The notes beneath the pieces were generated by a model, which worked only from the letters and a program-made list of their open reading frames with translations, was not told the DNA's origin and did no database searches. A stretch of DNA of 64,000 bases. It comes from Lantana camara. Lineage: Eukaryota > Streptophyta > Magnoliopsida > Lamiales > Verbenaceae. Position 1 is the stretch's first letter. Each line of letters opens with the position of its first letter. Position numbers and translations under genes: made by a program. Shown piece after piece: positions 33,833 to 45,112 of this stretch. The stretch spans positions 106,363,501 to 106,427,500 of the forward strand of contig CM074857.1 of assembly GCA_037501455.1 (NCBI GenBank), written 5' to 3'.

Positions 33833-34426
33833 TGACGTGGCACGTACCCGCTGTCGATCTAAGCCAATCACCTTGCCCCACGTGGACGATCGAAGGTCAA
33901 GCCTCGCTCGAGGACCACACTTCGACCGTCCTACTCAGAGGCCCATTTACCCCGCAAGAATTACCTCACAAGCGAATCGACCCAGATGCTCGGACTTATC
34001 GCATATGTCGAGATCGACCGATCATCTCCGACTGACCAGCGCATCATTCCACTAGCATAGTGGCCGACCGAGCATTTAATGCGAGGCCTTAATGGGGCAC
34101 CTGTCAGCTCCCCATGCCGCCACGTCGATGCGGTAACTTCTCTGTCCTCTCCATATAAATACCCCCTCCTCATTTATTGCACGGTAAGTTTTTCCACCTA
34201 ACTCTTTTCACCACTCAATCTCCTCGATCGTCTCCACCGATCCTGACTTGAGCGTCGGAGTGCCAATCCGGGTATCACACCCATCTTCCCCGAGTTGGCC
34301 CCGGAGCTCACGTTTGTCGACCTTTGCAGAATTCGAGCAGTCAGACGGCCGTTTCCCCCATCAACAAATAGAGTGACCGCGTCGGATCTCTCGATCAATC
34401 ATCAAGCAGAGATTTTGGCTCGATCA
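33833..34426 (+). repeat. 3' LTR of Tat element A
   Basis: 594 bp, identical by eye to 23751-24344, followed by TSD GGTAT. Confidence 0.95.
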
Positions 34427-34596
34427 GGTATAGTTCTACAAATTCAAATATAAATACTTCATGCTAAGAAAAACATTCTTCATTAAATCATTTACTAAAT
34501 AATACAATCCCCAAAATGCAAATATAGTCTTACAAATGCATAGGTGAATAACTCATATTAACATAAAAGTTCATTATTTAATAACCAACTATTGTG
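34427..34596. other. Flanking AT-rich DNA between element A and the outer hAT
   Basis: No gene. Words agttctacaaattc...tacttcat and agtcttacaaatgc...taactcat repeat at about 94 bp and resemble 23586-23745. The segment ends with the 8-bp site CTATTGTG (34589-34596). Confidence 0.45.
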
Positions 34597-35114
34597 TAGG
34601 GCTGTAAATGGATATCCGAAAATCCGATATCCATCCGCATCCGAATTCATTTACAAAGGATATTATCCGAATTCGTTTACAGAGGATATTATCCGAATTC
34701 GTTTACAGAGGATATTATCCAAATTTGTTTGAAGAGGATATTATCCGCATCCAATTACAGACATCCGAATTATAAACGGATAAGGATATGGTAATAAGAC
34801 ATCAGATCTGATGGTGCAGGAATCTAAACTTCCTAAAATGCAACAACACTTTCAATATTTGTATGAAAAGAAAAAGACCATCACAGGCGTGACTGCCTCA
34901 GGAACTGGGTTTCCTTTTGAGCGTGGGTTCTTCCAGCTAGGATAACACCTAAGAGTGCAAAATGCAGTGGTGGTGCAACTGTGGTGAAGGTAGTACGAAG
35001 CTTGAGAAGATGAGGAAAAATGGAGGAAAAATGCCCAGTACAGTGAGTGCAGTATGTATTGTGGAAGATGACTTGGGAGAGAGTGCAGGTGTTCTCTCCT
35101 ATTTATATGTTAGG

Positions 35115-37803
35115 TGTGACACCCCGACTCACAGTCGGTACAGGTAAATTATGTGATTTAATATTATATGCGTTTTAAATTAGTTGTATATGAACTTATA
35201 TGAATTAATTGAACTTATATGAATTTACTTGAATTGATTTTGTATGTGATTTGCTTGAATTAATTGAGTTGGCCTTGTTTGAACCCGTATTTGTGGAACC
35301 GAACCAACTTGAACCAGAAACCCTAAACTGAACCCGTGAGCCGAACCGGTCCAGCCCTTAAAGGCTGAACCATTTCTCTCCTCCCTCATTTCACGTAACA
35401 ACAGCAACTCTTGTCCAAGAAGCCAAGAAGAAAACCCCAATTTGATCTCCATCCTTCTCAAGCCAAGATCTCCCTCGTTTCTTCATCTTTTCTCGAACTT
35501 AAGTATGTTTCGGAATCCCCTCGTCTTGCTTGTCGTTTCTATGTTTTAATTTCTGAGTTTGGAGTGAGTTTGGTGTGCCTTTACTTCCCTACGTGAATAG
35601 TAAGGGTTTGGCTAAAATGTGAATATGTGCTCTTTGCTTAATGTAATGGGTTTCTAGCTTCATATATGAGTTGTATATGTTGTATTTATTGCGTTAAACC
35701 TCTTGGTAGTTGAGCATTTATTGATGATCATGATTTTAGCTTGATTCTTGCATCCTTTGATCATACCTTTTAATTCCGTTTTCTTGAGCTATTTGAGTGC
35801 TACATTGTCAAACATGATTTATTTGAATTAATTGTGCAATTTGAGAAGTTGTGGCAACTTTTTGGTATTGGATTTTGGCCATTTTGGCACAAAAATGGAG
35901 CTTCCCCTGCTTCTGTAATGTCTGTTTCTGCTCCAGCTTTTCGAATCAGGCCGGAACGACCGTTCCCGCCCCAGTTATAAACTGGGAACGGCCCTTCCGG
36001 GCCATTTTACTGTTCATTACCGAGAGTGGGAACGACCGTTCCCAGTTTGTACTGGGAATGGGAAGGGTCGTTCCCATGGCTAAAACCATTTTTTTTAGTT
36101 CAACATTACAGACGCGCGGGGAGAGTTCGGGATTTTTGGGAACGGCCCTTCCCGTCCCCAGTACAAACTGGGAACGACCGTTCCCATCTTCCAGAAACTT
36201 TGAGCGAGTGTGGGAACGGCCGTTCCCTACAGTGAAAGGGCCGTTCCCACCCTTTCCCGAAACCTGGGAGCTGCCACTGCTTCTTTTGCTTTAGTTATGC
36301 TATTTTTGTGACTTTAATTGTTATTCTTTTGCATGTTAATTGTTATAACTTGATTTTTGTTGCTTAATAAATTGTAAATAAATATGTTGTGCTATAATTT
36401 GTGAATTATATGACCTAATTGTAATATTTTATATGTGATCATGAATCATGCATTTTGCCGAGCGTCCTATTTGGTTCATATAGAGTCTAAGTCTTGGGCT
36501 TTCGTGTTTTCTTTTCAGAGGAGGTTCCAGTTGACAAGCCCGAGGCGTAGGTTGTTCGCGTCTGCTCGTATTTTGTCACGCACAAGGTGAGGTTTAGGAC
36601 TTTTATTAGTTAAGTGACCTAAAGCCTTATGTGGTGTTTTCAAGCCGTGCATGTGACTATATATTATATATATATATATATATATGTATGTGTTGAGTAG
36701 AATATATTTATGACCTTGTGAACAACTTTGCTTTAAGAAAGATACTAAGTAAGCATATATAAGCTAAGTTTTGGGAAAGTCTTTACAATTCAAGTTAGCG
36801 AGATTGCCATGAAAGATTTGGCATATGATATGATTTGTGTTTGTGGATCCAAGGAGCTACGGGTAAGGAGCCCTCGGGACGGTTTGGGCCGTCGAGGTTA
36901 AGCCTGTGCGTAGTCTCCATCCGATATATCACACGCGACCCCCAGGAGTTAGGGAAGGTGTGCTATTTCGATGCCTTCGGCGTAAAAACCGGGGAGGGCA
37001 CGATGTGGGTTCGCTACCCCTCGTGAGTCTGTATATGTATGGATGGTTAGGGCCGCCGGTGGCTCTTCCATCATTGGTGTAGAGGTTGTTATGTATGATT
37101 TCTGTTTTGTTTGTTCTGAGGAGTAAAGGTTGGAAGCTCGTTCTCGCCGAGCATTGTGATATGTTATGTTTGGGAAGTATGAATCGGGATAGAGTTGTGA
37201 AAGATCTTCTAGAGTATATGTAATTGTTTTGAAAGTTTTAGTTTGAAAAAACTATTCCGGTTCATAATTCCACCCTTTGCTATGTGCTTTGCTTTATATA
37301 TATAGGGTGTGAGTGTGCGTTAGCCCCCTCACTCAATCAGTTGACTGACTCCTCGTTTACTCTTTTAGTTGCAGGTTTTGGAGCGTGAGCTAGGCGGAGA
37401 AGTGTGTCTTCTTTATGCACTTGTCGGTCTAGGTCTCGTTAGGTGCATTTACATACCTGCACCTTATTATTTTGTATTTGTATAGTTTGACTTGTAAATA
37501 CTTACTTATAATTTTGCTCGAGCCGTGATGGCTTTTGTACAGGAATAGGTGTTGGTACCTATATGTAAATATTATATGAATAAGTATGTGATGGTACCTA
37601 TACATATCTATGCGGTGGTATTCTACTTGTTGTTTATTTTATTGCTTCCGCACACTCTGATTCGGGTTGTTTAGCTCCGCCTAGCCTAGAGTGTGTGTTT
37701 GGTCTCCCGTTCGCTATGATTCAGATTCGGGTAAGGACATTCCATTTCGTATTCGGGTTTGGATTATGGTGTGGGGGATGTGGCCCTATGTGCGGGTGCT
37801 ACA
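35115..37803 (+). mobile_element. Solo long LTR H (Ty3/gypsy, same type as G)
   Basis: 2689 bp, TGTGACACCCCGACTC to GCGGGTGCTACA, perfect TSD TTAGG (35110-35114, 37804-37808). Ends and internal landmarks (CTCACTCA...GACTGACTCCTC, then ggcggagaagtgtg, then gtgtgggggatgtgg) parallel the LTR of element G, so it is a diverged relative. Long LTRs with TGTRACRCCCC starts suit Tekay/Del-type chromoviruses (inference). A (TA)n tract lies near 36659-36685 and a palindrome cluster at 35950-36260. Confidence 0.88.
35950..36260. repeat. Cluster of GGGAACG-CGTTCCC palindromes in LTR H
   Basis: About eight variants of GGGAACGRCCGTTCCC or GGGAACGGCCCTTCCC in 310 bp, spaced irregularly (near 35952, 35979, 36029, 36053, 36137, 36169, 36212, 36236), some joined by ccagt..actggg arms. 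Confidence 0.85.
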
Positions 37804-38365
37804 TTAGGGGTGAGGGTAGATTGGGTAATTTGACCGTGTGGTCCCAAACCTGTGTTGTCCTAACACGTGGCGGTCTGTGATGGCATGAGAGTGATGGCTC
37901 TGAAAAGCAGACGGCGTGCCAGGTACGAGGTGCACACTGCCATAGTGTCAGAGGTTGTTGGCGAGGGCCGTATGTTGGGAAGGCTCAAGATTGGTCCTGC
38001 GGGTGTGCAGATGCCCTACCAAGGGGAAGGACATACTCGAGCGAGAGTGACGCTCGAAGGGACACACGTGGGGGTTTTCCCTGGCAGATGACCTACAAGC
38101 GTCAGCAGTGCGAGCGTCAGGGAGCAAGTGCCCTCGGGGGTGCTTCCCTGGAAAGGAGGGCTCTGAGGGCCGTGGCGTGAGCGTCCGTTTTAACAGCTGG
38201 GACCCTTTGCCTGGACAGTCGTCCAAGGCTCATGGGCCTATATTAGTTGGCAAGTAAGTGGGCGGGGTTGGCCCGCGAGCCCATCAATGCGAGCGTACAG
38301 TCTTCAGGTCAACTGATGGCGACACGTGGATTGCTCTGATACGAGCGTGATTTTATGCCTCATCA

Positions 38366-38959
38366 TTTTGCCCCCCAAATTCTGTAGTATCGCTTGAGCG
38401 TACTGTAGAATTTAAGAGGGATGAGCCTTGACTTCCTTGAATATTCGAGGGTCAAACTTCTGCAAGAGAAGTGACCGTTTGGCTTCCGTAACGGATACGT
38501 TCTGACAATGCATTAAATGAAGTCATGTCCGCATTAAATGCTGAGTGGGAACGTGGGCACGTGTACTCCGGGAGACATGAGGCGGTTACCAAAAGTGGTG
38601 GGTTTCCCCAGGCGGGAAATGATTACCATTTGAAATTTCAAACCCTAATCAATACAAATCCTCCCCAATAAATAGGGATTTGCAAGGTCTCGGGATCTCT
38701 TTCACGCATTCAGTCTTCTTCAAGCATACAAGCAGCAAGAATTTTCTATAATTCTTACAGATTCCGGCGAGCTTTTTTTTCTCAACCCTTAGGTAAAACT
38801 CCATAAACCCTTATTTTCTATAATAACTTTAGATTTAGGTTGTGTGTGAGCGATCCTTCTAAGTGAGGAACCCTTTCTACCGTTGAATTCATTCCAGAAA
38901 TTTTCTTCTCCACTGAACCTCTTGCGAAAAGCTTCATCTCCAATAGCCAAAACCCAGAT
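38366..38959 (+). promoter_or_regulatory. Polypurine tract and promoter/5'UTR region of element B antisense gene
   Basis: Next to the LTR the minus strand reads GGGGGGCAAAA, the polypurine tract. On the plus strand a TATA-like CCAATAAATAGGG lies near 38666-38678, followed by a leader with a possible donor cttagGTAAAA near 38790, before ATG 38960. The arrangement mirrors element A. Confidence 0.5.
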
Positions 38960-41900
38960 ATGGCAGACAATAACGCAGATGCTTATGTGAGGGAAATAGA
39001 TGAGATGTCAGTGGGGAGCTCTTCCCCTCATGGTAATGTGCCCACGGCGGTTCCAATGGCTAGAACCTCCCCAGGCGATGAGATTCCAACTGCCATTCCA
39101 ATGGCCCGGGCTCCGGTTGAGGCCGGGAATGAGGAGCTAGATGCCGCCGTTCAAGGAATGAACGAGCGTGACCCCGAAGGAGTAAACGTTATCTTTGAAG
39201 AAATGAACCATGTGATGGAGATGCAGAGGCAAGGGGAGAGAGTGTTTCCCGTGTTGAACAGTGCCGTAAGGCCTCAGGATCACCGGATCACGGTGGCAAT
39301 CGTAGCTCCCGAGGGCGGCGCGGGGCCTTCCGAGCCCCTGCCTGAGGGTGAACCTCCCAGGAAGCGCCAGAGGAAAGGGAAAGAGCCCGCCACGCGAGTG
39401 AGGCATAACAACCCCCATCAAACTGATAGATCTCCAGATGAGATCGAGAGCATTCTGACGCTCGACGATCTGAGAGACTTGAAGGCAAAGGTATACTGGG
39501 ATGAAGCTGTGTTCCCCATGCGCCTTCCTGAGGAGGGAGAGAGAGCCAACCGACCGCCGCCTGGGATGATGACAGTGTACTTAGATACGGTCTTGGTTGG
39601 GGGCCTGAGATTTCCAATCCCGCCTGCCGTTGCCACCATCATCAATCACCTTAGGCTCAACCCTTCCCAAATCCTTCCGAACGGCATTGCATTAATAAAC
39701 ACTTTTGTGATACTGATGAGGGCCACAGGTCACGAGCCTTCTGTAAATAATTTCGATAGCCTGATCCAGGTGGCCCGTTCGCCCCGCTCATCTCCCACAG
39801 ATGGAAACTATAATGCCCAGGCCAAATCTGGCCTTAAAATGATAGACTCCCCCTCTACCTCATATGGCGAGCATTGGAAGAAGAAGTTCTTCTCGTGGGA
39901 GCGTCTGGGGGAATTTTCAGGGCCAATAGAGGATGAATAGTACATAGGGAGGGGGCATTGATTAGAGATAGATCCAAGAACAAGCTTTTCGAGGATTGGG
40001 CAAAGGGCTTGGCCCTCGTAATGAGGAATGAGAAAAAATGGATCAAGGCTGAGGTGTTGATGAAGAATGAAGAAGTCTTATTCCGCTATGGCCTTTCAAA
40101 TCCTCCTGGCATGATAGCCAACCCTCCTGCTCAAACCATGGCCCTCGATGGTTAGATTCTAGGAACTAACTACTCTAACTCTTAGGATAGCATCACTGAC
40201 TTCGTTTAGTTTGTAATATTTTTATAGTTACCATCCAAATAGCCATCTTTTGACGCTCGTGATTTCTGTTTTGCAGATATTCAAATACTAACAACAGGGA
40301 TGGACGCCGAGAGTGTTGCCCAGATAATGCGCACTCAAAGGACGGGTGCTGCCCTGCAACAACAACCCCAGCAGCAGGCCCAACCTTCCAACGCTCCGAG
40401 GGGAAGGGGAACTCGCCGAGGGTCGGGACGAGGTGACGGTGGCAGAGGCGCCGGAAATGAGGCTCCGCCCGTCGGCCCCATTGAAGATTTGACCGTGGAT
40501 GGCGCTCGGGATGCCACTCCTCCTCCGGCCGCTCCTGAAGGGCCAATTACACTGAGCTCCAGCACCTCCCGCAACGGCTCGGGAGAACTTGCCCGCATCC
40601 ATGATAGCATGAGAGCCGACCGCCAGGGGAAGAGGAAAAGACTACCAGACTCTATCCACATTTCCGGAAAAGGCAAAGAGGTGGTCGTGGACCACCGCGG
40701 CGAGGGCAGCGATACCTCATCATCAGAGGATGAGGACTTTGGAAAATAGGTTGCCGGGGGGACGCTCGGTATAAGCGCCAACGGACAGATGACCCTGTCC
40801 TTCTGAGAAAAAGTGCGGCCACCGCCAACTTAGTCTCGGATATCGTCGGGAAACTTCAATTCTCTGGCGATCACGATAAGTTAAACGAGCATGACGTCGC
40901 TAGTGTTGCAGATGACGCTTGTCACGCACTCCTGACGGTAAGTCTTCAGTTCCCTTTGTAAAATTCCAATCTATTCTGTCTTAACTTTTGATAGTGACCC
41001 TTGGACCTGGTTTTGCAGGAGGTGATCCCTCGGCTGAAGAACCTACAGGGGCGAGCGCAGGCATACTCTGAACACAAGGTTAAATACAAGAAGTTGCTGC
41101 ACGTCTCTGACCCCGGCCAACTGCAGGAGGATTATAATTCCATCCGCGCTGAGCTAACGTCCGCTAATCTTGATAACGACAAGCTGAAGGAGGATTTCAA
41201 GAGGTCCGATAATGCATATCTGGTCCTCGACGATCGCCACAAGAAGCTTAAAGAAGAGCGCGATCAATTGAGGGTTCAGAATGGGGAGCTGGGGCAGTAG
41301 TTGGCCGAGAGCACACACCAGAATGAGGCAACCAAGAAGACGCTCGCTGAGTTGCAACAGAAAGTGGCCAGCTTGGAGACGAAGGTGGCCTGGGATGCGG
41401 TGATGAAGTTTGTGCACTCGAAGGCTTTTGTCTTCGCGGCCAACCTTCACTGCTTTGACAACGCTCGGCGCTTCTTCTATAAAGCAATTAGGCAGATGGT
41501 AAAGCTGGGGTTGGCCCCTGAGAACGCTCGGACCGACGATCGTCTATGCATGGACCTGGATGAGAACTGCGAGCCTATTGTCTACGATAGGGATCCCTCG
41601 GAGAGCCTGGCGGAACCAGAATACCAGGAGCTTGTAACGATGCTCCAGGGGGAGTTCATGGCTGCTAATCCCATAGACCCCGAGCCCCTTCAGATAGAGG
41701 ACGAGGGTGTTGGAAAACACGAATCAGAAAGCAGCGGAATTTAAAAAAAAATTTCCAACAAAAAGATCTTGGACTCGCAATCGTGTAACCAAATTCGTAG
41801 AGATAGAAAACTTACTTTTCTTTTATTCTTTCTTGAAGCGTTTCAAGCCACCCAAGAACGCTCTTCTCGCGGCTTGACAACCCGTCCCTCGAAAGTCTCT

Positions 41901-44077
41901 TTCTACTTCAGAATCCATTGTCGGGATAGCAATCCACACCAACCTAGATTCAATTCATGTTAGAGATGTTCTTAACAATATAACATAAAGAAAGAAACAT
42001 GAAACGAGAAAAGCAGGATTGAAACTCCCTTCGAAAACAGTTTTGCGAAAGTAGAAAACTGCCAGTCACAAAACCCTCGTGAAAAAATTCATCCTTCAGG
42101 ATATGGACGAACGGTTTTCGCCATCTTCTTTGGTTCGACTTTTTCATTCGCTTCACGTCGGGTTCAGAATCGTTTCATCATCCCTTCTGATCGTTTTTGC
42201 TTAATCTTCACTTTTGGTAAAGCTCGAATCTTCAAAACTTCTAACTTGAAGTCTCTAGAGATAGTCCACCAACTTGGCTACAATCTAACTAGTAAGGATG
42301 CTAGTTCTCTAGTTAGTGTTTAGGCTTAACCTAGGGTTTTATTTTATCTTGGAAAAGGAAGGTGTTCAACACATGAACCAAGAATTGTCTATTAGCTCTA
42401 AAGGGGAGCATGAGCTCCACTATATATAAGAAAGGGGAGGGACGAAATTCCTAGTCCTTAATGGGCTAGGATTTTGGTCTCTCTCTCTCCTATTACTTGA
42501 TCATCAAGTAATTTTAATTTTGACTTTGAATTCTAATTCAAATCAACTTTCAAGAGAGCTAAAAATATCCAAACTATTTTTGGATAATTTTATACTTTAT
42601 TTATTTAAAATAAATAACTTATTTTATCTAATTAATTAATTCATAATTAATTAACTAGATTATTTTTCTCCAAAATAAGACTTTCTTTTTAATTCAAAAT
42701 TAAACCAAAGTCTATTAAATAATTAATCACATTAATTATTTAATACATAAATAAATATACACATATATTTATACACGTGTGTGACACGTGTCACACACGT
42801 GCGGAACCCTCTTGGCTTGATTAACTCGTTTAATCATTTTAAAGCCTCAACTCATGTAACCAAGTTGTTGTGTGTGACCCTCTAGGTTCTCAATTCAATT
42901 AGCAGTGACCCTAATTAATTAATTCACTAATTAATTAATCAGTCCACATATTAAACGACCATAGTCTAGCAACAGGTGTTTAACCCCTAGCTGAATTGGA
43001 ATATTCGGATTCGACAGAACCTTTAAGTCATTGATTCATGTGAGATACAATCCTCCTACTTACTATCTCTCAACCATGATCTAGGGTAAGGGAATAATTA
43101 GAACCCTAATAATCTGGTCTTAAAGCTAAGTGCATTTCATATCCATTTGATCTCAATCCAAGAAACCCTTTTCTTGATGTCTTGATCTACTGCCTTGGCC
43201 AAGGACTCCATATGGCATATGAATGACTTACACAATAAGAGATCACCTTGCAAATGCAAGTGTAGGTCCTTTCTTGATTCTCATTCACTTTCATGAGTCA
43301 CTTGTGCAGCCCCAGCATAAGCCTTGAATCAGTTGTCTAAGGCGACACCCTTTAAAGCTTATACCAAAGACTACAGAGTTAACTCATAAAGTAACATGGA
43401 ACCTCAAGTCTAAGGATCAATTAATCACATCAATGACTCGTGAGATATTTCCTAATCTGGAAGTTTCCATTTCCTGAAATAGAAACTTCCTTTCCCATTT
43501 AGGAATGTTTTCACACGGGGCACCTCAGTGAACTTACTTATTAAAGTAAGCACCCTCATGTATCACGCACGTATCAACTATACACTTTGCACCTCCATGA
43601 AACAAGGTGGTCCTTCTTAAGGGCGTGATCCCACAAGCAAGCCTTAGAGGAGTCAGGTTGACACTCCCACTGTCTGTAGGACTCATCGGCTTGGAGTATT
43701 TTACTAATCATGACTTATGTGATATAGGGCTCGTTTCATGAACCATTTCACCTAAATGGTAGAGTCCTAAAGTCATCAGGATTAGGGGAGTTCTCATACA
43801 TGCGCACGTAATGGAAACACACAAAACACGTATTGGCATATAAAGAAGTGTTTGTCTATAATCAATCGTATATTATTCAAAGATTGTCTGTGATACAAGA
43901 AAAGTCCCAAAGCAGATTACGTCGAATCGGCTTTCTAGGGCACTATTCCTAACAGAGGGTACCACCATGGATGCTCTGGCCGGCGAGGAACCTGGTGATG
44001 CTCAAACTTCTGACGCTAACGTACTGGCCCCATTTCCTATCTCAACTGCTCCTCCTGAACCCGAGAGCCAAGCTTGA
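38960..44077 (+). pseudogene. Tat antisense gene, element B, broken and interrupted
   Basis: Plus-strand counterpart of the aORF of element A. First long exon 38960-39940 (MADNNADAYVREIDEM; PF04195-like VGGLRFPIPPAVATI, LRLNPSQILPNG). A stop plus frame change follows at 39938; the frame resumes at about 39958. Candidate introns are 40151-40276 (GTTAGA...TTGCAG) and 40938-41018 (GTAAGT...TTGCAG). A stop and frame change lie near 40747-40770 (G6 run) and a TAG at 41298-41300 in the coiled-coil part. The conserved late motif FVHSKAF parallels FMKSKAY of element A. Solo LTR I (41708-43954) is inserted near the end; beyond it the frame continues to TGA 44075-44077. Not functional. Confidence 0.8.
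41708..43954. mobile_element. Solo LTR I, probably Ty1/copia
   Basis: 2247 bp, TGTTGGAAAAC to ATTCCTAACA, perfect TSD GAGGG (41703-41707, 43955-43959). No open frame of note and no internal direct repeat, so it is a solo LTR rather than a short full element. Terminal words resemble copia LTRs reading TGTTAGGAATAGTGCCC on the minus strand, so minus orientation is likely but not certain. A TATATATA box near 42421-42428 works in either direction. Confidence 0.75.
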
Positions 44078-45112
44078 CAATGTCTTCTAATTGCTGCTTT
44101 AAGATTCCTCCCGCTTATTTTCCATTCCAATCTATGAACATTTTGTTTCTGTACTTGATCTTCATACTCTTTTCAGTGTACTCAAACTTTTCCCTTACTG
44201 CTTGAATGCTTATGTTTGATTCCTTCCATTTTTGAATGTTGAGCACTGTTGTTTCTTTGCGTTTGATGTTTGCATGCTTGTCTTCGTTGTTATTTGAATA
44301 TCTGCGACGAGAGTGTATGCGCACGAGGGTGTTTCCTTTGAGGGTTCCCTGACGCCTATCGCCATGCATTCTAAGTGTAGAATTTGGAAACGTCCGACCA
44401 TTTGAGAGATGAATGTAAGGGCTCGAGGGTGTTCCTTACGAGGGTACTCTGGCCATATTCATAATGAGGCTCGAATTTGAACTTAGAAACCCTCTGAGGA
44501 TTTAACTAAGTATTGGCCTTAAACGTGTAACACATACTTCTAATTTAAGTGCTCCAGCAATTTGAGTGAACCTAGAAGTCAACTGTAGGATTTGCTAAGT
44601 ATGGAATTAAAGCGAGCGTAGCTGTAATGTTAGCTTCTTCCTTAAGTATCCGTGAAAGGATTAGCCTAGGGTCTGCAATTTACGAGCGTACTCTTACTCA
44701 AGAGGGTAACCCAAGAAGGTGAGGGTCATCGATGGTTTACGAGCGCGAACCGGCGTGGTGAATATCCAGTTGGCTTAAATTAAGCATCTGGCATCCCACC
44801 ATTCGACACGCTCATCCTTGGGGTTTACACGTTTATGAGCGTTAACGTATTCAGTGTGGGGTGTTCTCAATACACAGATAGCGTTGATTTGAGATTAATG
44901 GGGTATTAACTAAGCCGTTCGACGTGGAGGACGTTCAACATGGTGTAGGCTTTTCGCTCGCCAAACCATTAATCAAAGGAAAAGCAAATAAACGAAATAA
45001 ACCATTAATCGATGGTATACTGTTATGCTTGCAATTTAAAGATAATAACAATATGCTTTCTGTCAAAAGAAAGTACAAAGTGCCGCGTGTGGGCAATTAC
45101 AAAGGTTGACAC
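44078..45112. other. Spacer between antisense gene and pol, element B
   Basis: About 1 kb with no coding sequence recognised. It is rich in cGAGGGTgtt and GAGCG words, for example near 44330, 44430 and 44690, as are the B-family LTRs. Confidence 0.6.

Larger units (their letters stand above)
23751..34426 (+). mobile_element. Tat-lineage Ty3/gypsy element A, nearly intact
   Basis: 10,676 bp, perfect 5-bp duplication GGTAT (23746-23750, 34427-34431), 594-bp LTRs that look identical, PBS, polypurine tract, gag, pol with two RNase H domains, and a spliced antisense gene between pol and the 3' LTR. Dual RNase H, the PBS type and the antisense gene are hallmarks of the Tat lineage. Few lesions were noticed: a 1-base frame change at a C7 run in gag and one in the antisense gene. 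CpG-containing words such as TCGA and GATCG are abundant throughout, as expected for a young copy. Confidence 0.95.
34809..38365 (-). repeat. 3' LTR of element B, split by solo LTR H
   Basis: Pieces 34809-35114 and 37809-38365 together give 863 bp, the same length as the other LTR, once H and one TSD are removed. Confidence 0.92.

Noticed and set aside
35851..36294. 147-codon frame in LTR H
   Set aside because: Created by the palindrome cluster; repetitive GNDRS-like translation and no family.
40335..40781. 148-codon minus frame opposite the B antisense gene
   Set aside because: A shadow of the real plus-strand coding exon; low-complexity S/P-rich translation.
41708..43954. Complete TRIM element instead of a solo LTR
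   Set aside because: No direct terminal repeat, PBS or polypurine tract could be found inside the 2.2 kb.
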